The position numbers and the translations under genes are program-made. The notes under the pieces are model-generated. The model did not search any database and had not been told where the DNA came from. It worked only from the letters and a program-made list of their open reading frames with translations. From the NCBI GenBank assembly GCA_949130485.1, contig OX422183.1:30122316-30186315 (forward strand): a DNA stretch of 64,000 nucleotides, read 5' to 3'. Position 1 is the first letter of the stretch, and each line of letters opens with the position of its first letter. This DNA comes from Agelas oroides (taxonomy: Eukaryota; Porifera; Demospongiae; Agelasida; Agelasidae). This document shows, piece by piece, positions 11,401-18,294 of the stretch.

Positions 11401-12384
11401 ATGTAAGATGTGACCACTAGCATTAAACTTTAGCTGTATTTCTGCGGTATCCTCCTTCTTTGCTATGTTAGTACATGTGATTTGTCTGGCTTGAATCACT
11501 GAACAGTGATGCTCCCAGTTCTCAATAATAAATTGAAAGTTGCCATTCCAGTTCCCCGCCTTCCTATTACTGAATGTTGTGATATTGTTTATGGAAATGT
11601 GTACATTGTATGTAACTTGCGCCAGCATAATACTAAGTCCAGTGGCACCCCAGGGTGTTCTCTTTAAACCGTATGGTATTTCTCCAAATTCCACATGTGA
11701 ATCCTCAATGGTTAGTGCAGTAGGTGGAATTTTTTCCAAGGTGGAGGGAATGTCTAGGAAGATTAGCATGCAGTTTGGTTTGTTATCACTAAATATAGTC
11801 TGAGAAATAGTTGAGAGTCCGAGCATGTTGATTCCCAGTAATCCAGTTTCTGTGGAATTACTTATGACCACCTCCGAGATGGTTACATTAATGGTTTGCA
11901 GAAAGAATAAAGTCACTCGCGAAATTTTGGTGGATGGTACTTTTTCAAAGTCATGTGGATATATAAAGTTCTTTTCAACTGTAAGGTTCGAGGTAAAACG
12001 TGCCCCACAGAAAGAGAAATGCAGTTTTGCAATCTTTAGCATGGTTACCTTTATGAACATGAATCCAAATGATCCTCCACAGTCAATCACCAAGTCATCA
12101 TTGGTATGATTGTATCCAACCATGGAGATGTTACTCACATTCTCTATCAGTACTTTGTGGTACAACTCCCTATGATAGTTGGTTTGGTGGTGCCCTGGTA
12201 GAAATATTATGACAGCATTGGATACAAAGAATTTCGACGAATGTTTCACCACGTCAGGCAGAGTGTAGCAAGGATCCCTGGGACAACTTGTGTTACTGCT
12301 GGGTACGACATAGAACTGCTCTGCTGTGATGGTCCATGATAACAGAATGAGAAAAGACAACACTAGCAGCCACATGGATTGCAT
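8491..12384 (-). CDS. Large receptor-like protein: beta-helix ectodomain plus multi-pass membrane domain (paralogue 2)
   Basis: Intronless, 1,297 aa, paralogous over its full length to the protein at 2164-6108. Order of parts: signal peptide (MWLLVLSFLILLSWTITA, just after the first Met), conserved Cys block (SSNTSCPRDPCYTLPDVV), glycosylated ectodomain with beta-helix-type repeats (NGGAILAEGS about 503, DGGALSF about 533, YGGALYV about 564), a block beginning VCLCTNGYPDCNITQYNV, a Cys-rich juxtamembrane segment (ILCGACQYNLSHVFGTSTC), about nine membrane helices from residue 890, and a C-terminal LRESLLEYCS shared with paralogue 1. The first membrane segments and the loop FYNGLDAYVKTWLQFVFPLY are nearly identical between the two, whereas residues of roughly 230-440 differ strongly. 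It is probably a surface receptor of unknown ligand. Confidence 0.85.
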   Translation of the reverse strand: MQSMWLLVLSFLILLSWTITAEQFYVVPSSNTSCPRDPCYTLPDVVKHSSKFFVSNAVIIFLPGHHQTNYHRELYHKVLIENVSNISMVGYNHTNDDLVIDCGGSFGFMFIKVTMLKIAKLHFSFCGARFTSNLTVEKNFIYPHDFEKVPSTKISRVTLFFLQTINVTISEVVISNSTETGLLGINMLGLSTISQTIFSDNKPNCMLIFLDIPSTLEKIPPTALTIEDSHVEFGEIPYGLKRTPWGATGLSIMLAQVTYNVHISINNITTFSNRKAGNWNGNFQFIIENWEHHCSVIQARQITCTNIAKKEDTAEIQLKFNASGHILHTFNCSKPADMVQMSDSYFVGVGILMDAKTKDCDSGIILRNITVQNSSIYALQISGMKYIELQDVKFANNSQNGILIHSSNVTVSGRCFFMNNTGYTGILYLYKSTMSFNEYAIFIGNKVEWAMIIVSQNSMIKFQQTAELVENEGKVGGAIALYDRSQLIFGNQSNVSFIGNYAEQNGGAILAEGSKLFVESEATITFTDNKAYDGGALSFRSDARITVNSQSQIVFMRNHAQHYGGALYVEEPSPKITFHLHRYMIRCFFEVPSQSLPTNTSLMFTNNTARSAGDILYGGWVDFCNCTGKPGVEVFDALFHFQKLSSQLSAVSSNPTRVCLCTNGYPDCNITQYNVTAYPGETFQLPAVAVGQRFGTVPALVHAWFISVNPDSSPEIEPSQRTQHIKGACKNLTYTIASSNQNEMMVLTVSKLYKLSPEYINQKPDSNEILLLLKDLQINVQLNPCRLGFVLHNSSCTCLPQIQRHGINCSIDTQKIYRKSTTWINATVINGSQEGILVHDHCPFDYCKPKSIDLNLEDPDEQCEFDRTGILCGACQYNLSHVFGTSTCRECSSLWALLWVPVIALAGMALVVLLIVLNLTVSVGTINGLIFYANIVRANHATFFPPNTTNSFLSWFIAWINLDLGIETCFYNGLDAYVKTWLQFVFPLYIWFLVIAIIVLSHYSKRATRLSGRNAVQVLATLLLLSYAKLLRIIITIFQSTELEYPDNSVRNVWFYDGNVDYLTGIHIPLFIAALLLLFFTLPYTAILIFIQLLQQFSSYRVLFWVQKLKPLFDAYTGPYKDRHRYWTGLLLLVRIVLFLIFSLNTRGNSNINLLAIIIAVLILLVYMVLAGGFYRKWSLNVIEYSFFFNLGIFAFATSYTKITGHGQVPVACTSSSIAFALFIIIVAVHIITKFTSSQNCNWISIKIVSELRVKLSKLSLSLRKFCCKQGSSQHNDQPGISHASVELRESLLEYCS

Positions 12385-13537
12385 TTTCAGACTTAGCTTC
12401 TTTTGGATCCAGTAGTCAATGATATCTGAACTCAGAACGATTAAGGCGGCCTTAAATTTATTATTCGTAACACGGAACTACGCGAGGATATTGCTACAGG
12501 AGTTTACGGAAATTGAATGGCTGCCGAGTGCAAGCTCTTTGCTTTGTCATAGTTAGTCTTTTCTGTATAGCTTTGTTTTAGCGCTGATTGTGAAGTAGGA
12601 ATGTCCGAACTTCAGAAGGGATATCACTGAGACCGAGAGCTGCGTGTTTCTGCGAGCAGAAGACAGAAGTAAAGCTCAAGTCATTTCGTACGACGATGAC
12701 CAATCGTCTTTGGCGGTTTATGCGGAACACTCGCCAGCCTTGGGACCAAGATCTGATGGCTTTTCTGTGTACAGGAGGAGTTGAAGTTGTCATAACCAAG
12801 TGGCATTTGTGCTGTTAATGCTGTGCTGTGAAAGCCTTAGTGTTTAAATGGTAAGGGCTACCCGAATATGCCCCAATTTTCGCCTCTTTCCAATTATATT
12901 GCAGCCGTAAAAAGGATTGCTGTTTCATGCCACTGTGTTTCTGTTAGACCATGACCAGTAGTAATAGTGGCTACAGTGGCTTAGCTCTCAGGCTACGTCT
13001 TCAGTTCCACATTTAGCTGTATTTATTGCTACAAACGGTTTGTTTATACGAGCGCGGCTGCTGTTAATTAGTTGCCATGACAACAAATTGTTTTCATTTA
13101 CGGAATCGGGGAGCATCATCGTTCTCATTGTTGCAAACCCCATGTTCATACTGCCATGGGTTCATGAGATATTTACAGTTAAATTTACTACGTAAAAAGT
13201 TGATGGGTGTATGATTTGCATAGTTAAGGCTGCCTTAACTGTTCTGAGAAGACATTCACTTAATGCGATATTTAATTTAGACGTATAGTTACTTCATTTA
13301 GAGTTGTGTTTTCCCACACTCCCAAACCCTGTGTTGACAAGACAAACTGAAAAACTGAAGTACAGGTTTTTATACACAGCTTTTGTTTGAAATAAAAACC
13401 ACATGAATGTTTCTACAACTGATCTAGTTGTTTTGACTGTGCAGTGGTTGTAATACACACCCTTATATGTACATCTGGTGCATGAACAATCAACGAACCA
13501 CATCTCCCTTATAAAACAGGCCTAGATGTTATGCAAA
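12385..13537. other. Upstream flank of paralogue 2; no gene seen
   Basis: The minus-strand promoter of the paralogue 2 gene should lie here. Homology between the two paralogues extends about 30 bases upstream of the start Met (a shared AAGAAGCTNAGTCTGAAA block), then ends. No long frame or domain is visible. Confidence 0.4.
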
Positions 13538-13600
13538 GTCACCCACTGCGCAGGACGCGTTTCGGCCAATACCAGGCCTCATCAGCTGCGCTGGGGTGAC
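13538..13600 (-). ncRNA. Type I hammerhead ribozyme of a Penelope-like element
   Basis: Read on the minus strand, the three-way junction is complete. Stem I 5' strand is GTCACCC-ca-GCGCAG, followed by the conserved CTGATGA (13585-13579). Stem II is GGCC-TGGTATT-GGCC, followed by the conserved GAAA (13563-13560). A very short stem III (ACGCGT, a self-complementary hexamer) leads to the cleavage triplet GTC. Stem I 3' strand is CTGCGC-agt-GGGTGAC. Both arms of stem I (6 + 7 bp) pair perfectly around a small internal loop. Cleavage is predicted between 13554 and 13553. Further out, CATCTCCC and GGGAGATG can also pair. Short stem III with long stem I is known from hammerheads carried by Penelope-like retroelements. 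Confidence 0.92.
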
Positions 13601-13924
13601 CGGGAGATGGGGACTGCTATCTCATGCACAGAATGCAGTCAGGTGGCTGGCCTTATTCAAAAGTCGGTAGAGACTCCTCGAAAGCACCGTCTCTTCGTGC
13701 AGCTGTTCTTCGTGCAGCTGTCTTTCGTTCGAAGGTCTTACGTAGCGATTGATCGTCACGTGTTATCGACGGGTGCGTGCGCGCGCGCGCATACAGAGGC
13801 ACTGGAGGTACCGGAAGTATTGTTAATAAGGCACAAGGCAAACAGTGTAAGGCAAACAGTGCGTGTTTAAAGGCTGTGTGTGCATAAATGTGCCAAGCCA
13901 AATAAACTGCATGTTCAGGCTGCG

Positions 13925-15052
13925 TTAAACAGTAGCTATGGCAATGCATTCAGTAATAATGTTTTTCAGGCACCTCCTGTACTTCTGTAAAGTCCTGGGG
14001 TAGCGATGCACAAAGGTCTTGTAGGTGCTACAGAGTTTTTGGTATACGTATCCCTGTCTAAGTAATCTGGTTGTGAGTAGTTTAGATCTGTAAACAAAAT
14101 CTTGGTAATTACAACATATCCTCAAATATCGAACTAACTGTGAAATTACTACTCCGTATGCTGGTTTTGAGGGTATGTTGCTATCCATGTGTGGAAAATT
14201 GACTATTGAAAAGTTGAAGGCATCCCTCTTATCATACAAGTCTGTGCAAAACTTACCATTCAGGACATTAATGTTAAGATCCAGGTAGGAACAGCTGTCA
14301 TGGCTCTCTGTAGTTTTCTTAAGCTCTAATTCTGGGGGGTAAATTTGGCCTATGCATGCTTGAAAATCAGGGTTGTTAAGTGTAAGCAAGTCATCAATAT
14401 ATCTGCAAGTATTACTAAATTTAGCTGCTACAGAGAGGTCAGTCCGGATTAGGGATTTCATAAACTCAAATTCATAGGAGAAAAGAAATAGATCCGCAAC
14501 TAATGGAGCACAATCAGTACCCATAGGGATGCCAATTGTTTGTTGGTAGACAGCTGATCCTATCTGGATGTATATGTTATCTATCAAGAAATTGAACATC
14601 TCAACTAACTGGTTCACCGTTAAGTTACGGGTATTAGCTACAGGTCTGGAAGTCCAGTAAGCATAATCTTTTCCTAAGGCCATGTGGGAGGCATCTCTAG
14701 TATTGTATGCATTTCTAATTAACTCTTCCATGCGTGTTTTGAGCTGACTATGGGGGATGTTAGTATAGAGTGTACTGAAATCAAAGCTATCCAATGCTCT
14801 TGCATGTCTCAACTTTTCTAGGGTGTTAGTCACTTCAGTGGAGTTGTTAATGACCCAAAAGCAGTTTACCCCGGTTCTTCTTTCTATACCATTGCAATAT
14901 TCCTTGTAATGTTTAAGTATCAGCTGGAGACAGTGGGTAAGCAGCTTAGATAAAGGTTTGGTTGTGCAGGAGGCAGAAGCTGCTATAAAGCGATGTCCAT
15001 AGGGATTTTTGTGTAGTTTAGGCATCCAGTAAAAACCAGGCAATCTCTTCAT
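13925..15052 (-). CDS. Penelope-like reverse transcriptase ORF (partial)
   Basis: The frame of 375 codons codes for the RT core of a Penelope-like element. Visible motifs in order are PGFYWMPKLHKNPYGHRFIA at the start (the LPKLHK-type finger motif), ALDSFDFSTLYTNIPHSQL (motif A region), GIPMGTDCAPLVADLFLF (motif B), RYIDDLLTL (motif C with the YxDD catalytic aspartates) and SYLDLNI (motif D/E region). The catalytic residues look intact. The Met at 15052 is not the natural start: only 22 bases upstream there is an in-frame stop, while another frame just upstream (to about 15166) reads STYVHC, IVQKHL and related residues expected before the finger motif. A single-base-type frameshift around 15060-15080 is therefore likely. 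It ends without an endonuclease domain. Confidence 0.85.
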   Translation of the reverse strand: MKRLPGFYWMPKLHKNPYGHRFIAASASCTTKPLSKLLTHCLQLILKHYKEYCNGIERRTGVNCFWVINNSTEVTNTLEKLRHARALDSFDFSTLYTNIPHSQLKTRMEELIRNAYNTRDASHMALGKDYAYWTSRPVANTRNLTVNQLVEMFNFLIDNIYIQIGSAVYQQTIGIPMGTDCAPLVADLFLFSYEFEFMKSLIRTDLSVAAKFSNTCRYIDDLLTLNNPDFQACIGQIYPPELELKKTTESHDSCSYLDLNINVLNGKFCTDLYDKRDAFNFSIVNFPHMDSNIPSKPAYGVVISQLVRYLRICCNYQDFVYRSKLLTTRLLRQGYVYQKLCSTYKTFVHRYPRTLQKYRRCLKNIITECIAIATV

Positions 15053-15240
15053 GTCTTCTGCTACTCCTTCGTGCTATGCATGTATGCTAAATGTTTTTGT
15101 ACAATCTGGTCTACAGAATCCCTACAGTGGACATATGTAGATGCTTTCCCACTCTTTCGCATGCATGCAGAATGCAAGCAACTGTATTAGTGTTCTTATG
15201 ATATAAAATAGTGACCATTGCGGCGACTTAATTTGACTGG

Positions 15241-16571
15241 GATTGAATGTTACGATGCAGTCTGCACATTCAGAGTAGAATGGTTATGTATATAATCTAG
15301 GCTAAGCAACTTTATGGCTGTTGCCACAGTGAGATCATTTGGAGTTGACTCTTAATGCATTACAGTGCTGATTTGCTTTTAATTTGTATTTTCGTAAACA
15401 TTATTGATGTACAATGTACAAATACTGATACATTTCATTGAGAAAAGTATATTGTATTTTAAGGCAAACATTTTCTATGTGCAGTTGGGTGCTTGACTCA
15501 AGTGTTAGTGTTTTGAAAATGACTGGGAAATTTGTGTGTTTGTACTGAAAGAAGTCTTACCTTCCTCAATAAGTTTGTATTTTGGTAAATGTTTTTGAAC
15601 ACCAACTCACTAGTATAGTGATGAGCTACAATGAAAGGGCATGGTAGGTACCAGACCATTTGCTTGTATTATTTGTATTCTCATTTGCATGTTCCATCTG
15701 TGAATTCTTTGTGAAATGTGTGTTACTGCTTCTTCTGTTCTGCATTTATATTAGCATGCGATACTATTTATGTAGCCTCTGTCCATTTTGGTATAAACTT
15801 TCATAGAAAAAACGATTTAATTAAAATGCTGCAACCTCTCTGAATGCATGCCCATGCAGATTCAAGAATTTCAGACATGTAAGCCTGTTCATAATAAATG
15901 CATGTCTACCTTTGCAAGTGTGTATGGGGAATTTATACAGTATTGTAGCCTTATAACATCATCATTATTAACAGAAAGCATGTCCTGCATGCATGCTACC
16001 AAGGGTTTGATATACTTCTGACCCCTTTGAATGACAACCTGGATTTGCTTCCTCCACCAGTAGGTCCTGTCTCCTGCCATGGTCCAGCAGTGGTCAATGT
16101 GCCCTCTGACTCAAGCTCCCGTGCATTTTATTGGGGCAGGCCTGAGTGAGCCCCACACTAGCGTGACTAGCTACATTGCGCACTTGTGTGTGTATGCTTG
16201 TTGGACCGACCACTTCGACCGTGACCGTGAATTTCTAATAAGTGCATCCAAACTTGTAGATAATATTGTTTGCATGTCTAGTGACTAGCCCACAGACTGT
16301 TGACAATAACAAAATAGGTTCCTCTTCAGCACTGGAAGGTAATGTGATTAGTAGCTTGGCTGCTAATTATCACCAGCAGGGTGTTTCTGTATGGCTAATT
16401 TGTGCCACCATAATGCATGTAGCCAGATGTGGATGTGCATACAGGGGTCCTGGAAAGGGAGGCTACCAATATATAAAAGTATAGGTGGGGTATGCAAGTG
16501 TAGTGTAATGATGGTGGTCGTTTTTAAACTCATCTTGTATATATAATTATATAAATTTCTTTTTTTGTCAG
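15241..16571. other. Intergenic spacer
   Basis: No gene is recognised. At 16131-16180 there is a copy of a short dispersed motif (GGGC-GCCTGAG-GAGCCCCACACTAGCG) that recurs near 22362 and 58929. Confidence 0.4.
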
Positions 16572-17047
16572 AAACCTATGACCACCGAGGAATTTGGGCA
16601 GCTGCTGTTGAGTGCAGTACAAGGAGTGGCCATGCCAAAGGTGTGTATTTTATCTACATCTACAGACTATGTTGAAATATCCAGATTATCATGAATCTTA
16701 TTATAAAATGTACGTACTTTCCTTCCTGCATGCTGACTGTGTGCAGGAATTTGGCAATGGGCAGTCTATGCCATGTTTTGCAGTCCTCATGCCTGAAATG
16801 CAACAACAACTCAAGTCAAGCAAAGTTTCTGTACCACAAAATCTTGCTGCTCTGATGGTGTCAACACACCCCACCCAAGTTATGAATGGTGTGAAAAGAG
16901 AGTTTCTGAAACCGGAATCAACCCTGCATTTTATTCCATGAGGTCGGGCAGCCAGGGTGAAGGGAGCAGAGCATACGGTGTACAGGCGTACCTTGCAGAT
17001 CAACAAGGAGGCGTTTTCAAGTGATTGTAAGGAGCAGTTGGAGAAAG
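16572..17047 (+). CDS. Two putative exons of an unrecognised gene, with an in-frame TGA
   Basis: The first exon is 16572-16640 (69 bases, after ...TTTTTGTCAG and before GTGTGT) and reads KPMTTEEFGQLLLS. The second is 16747-17047 (after ...GTGTGCAG, before GTTAGT) and continues in the same phase with EFGNGQSMPCFAVLMPEM. Both have consensus splice sites and joined phases, which supports real exons. However, a TGA at 16939-16941 interrupts the second, while the same frame continues open for 35 more codons up to the splice donor (GRAARVKGAEH onward). It could be a decaying gene, an allele with a nonsense change, or two overlapping ends. No domain is recognised, and the phase does not connect directly to the first frame of the PHD gene downstream. 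Confidence 0.35.
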
Positions 17048-17216
17048 GTTAGTTACAATATAATGCTACTAACCTCCTTAAGGGTAGTGTTAAGTTTCCA
17101 AAACAAGCACTAAGTCACCTGTAGCTATGTATACAGCCATTTCAAGTGACAGTTACAAGCTCAACTTAATGTAGTAACATGCAGGTACATGTGCCTGTGA
17201 TGCATTGGAGTTATAC

Positions 17217-18062
17217 TTTTGGAAAAGCAGGAAATGGAAATGAAATGGAAACTGGAAACTGAAAACAGAAATGAAAACACAACCTCTTAGCTGTTGTAGT
17301 CCTAGCAAGTTGTTGGTTCCTAGGCATCCCAGTGCTCTCCCCGCCTCCAGTTTTTGATCAGTTAGCCTAGTTCCCAGGCCTTCGCCACCCCCAGTTGTAG
17401 CGTAATGTGTGATTGTTTAGTATTTCTCACTTGGGTGTGCAAGTCATTGTTTATGTTGTCAGCAGTATTCTATCTTTGGTGTTCCATACATAGTAACTAG
17501 GTGATTCTGTATAATATGTACATGTCCTGAGATTAATGTTTGAATCAGTCAGGCAGAACACTACACCTATTTCTGCATTGGCAAGTATTGGGGGAGGGGG
17601 AGCAATGCATGTGCTGGGAATGGGGCTATTGTACCCAGGGCCTGGGTATGAAGCCATAATTTGCTTCACACACTGCAAGCAATCAAAACTGGAAGTGGGT
17701 CTAGGAACGAGGCTGCAAGAGTAGGAATGCTGGCCTTGTTCCAAAACGAACTCTCATGGTCAGATTGCAACTAGTCTCGTGCCAAGACCCTCTCACATGT
17801 GAACCAGACTAGATTGCAACATTGCTTGCCACATGAGCGCTAGTCAATCACACTAAATAAGTAATCACAAAGCACAGAACAAGAGTAAAGGCAAAGCACA
17901 TGACTTGCAAAGCCAGTCATATAAACATTGCTAAGCACAATAATGACTAAGCACACTACGAAGAAAACATTGCACCAGTGATTGGTGCGTTTTTTTGTAC
18001 CCATTTCCGTTTCCAATTTCCATTTCCAATTTCCATTTCATTTCCATTTCCTGCTTTTCCAT
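17217..18062. repeat. Inverted repeat pair with GGAAATGGAAATG ends
   Basis: The segment at 17217-17265 (AAAAGCAGGAAATGGAAATG and on) is the reverse complement of 18004-18062 (CATTTCCATTTCCTGCTTTT at its end). The enclosed part also contains a worn TAGCCTAGTTCCCAGG / AGGAACGAGGCT pair (about 17363-17714). It is likely an old foldback element with a second element inside it. Confidence 0.5.
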
Positions 18063-18128
18063 ATGCCCATACCTTTGTGTTCTTTGTGCTTGCTTTATTT
18101 GTTTATGGTTTGACCAGCTGGCTAGCTC

Positions 18129-18207
18129 ATGTTCACATCTTCCTGTATCACATGTTCACACCCTCCTGTATCACATGTTCACACCCTCCTGTATCACATG
18201 TTCACAC
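18129..18207. repeat. Short 23-bp tandem repeat
   Basis: About three and a half copies of CATGTTCACACCCTCCTGTATCA follow a TTTCCATTTCC-rich stretch. Nothing coding is seen. Confidence 0.75.
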
Positions 18208-18294
18208 CTTCCAAATCATGTTCTGCACTTTTAGTAGCCTAGTCATATAAAAGGCTAAGTTCTGTATACATGGGTGGTTGGTTGAGAATCGTAC

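Larger units (their letters stand above)
13538..15240 (-). mobile_element. Penelope-like retroelement, 5'-truncated and frameshifted
   Basis: The element consists of a reverse transcriptase frame (13925-15052) with a hammerhead ribozyme about 330 bases 3' of its stop, the arrangement expected when the ribozyme lies in the terminal repeat (pLTR) of a Penelope-like element. No second ribozyme is seen upstream, so the 5' repeat is missing. No GIY-YIG endonuclease frame is visible either 3' (as in Penelope/Poseidon types) or 5' (as in the permuted Naiad/Chlamys types), so it was lost or lies outside the preserved part. The left and right limits are approximate. Confidence 0.75.

Noticed and set aside
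13526-13949. Frames of about 100-114 codons on both strands
   Set aside because: They lie over the ribozyme and 3' part of the Penelope-like element; neither encodes a recognisable endonuclease or other domain.
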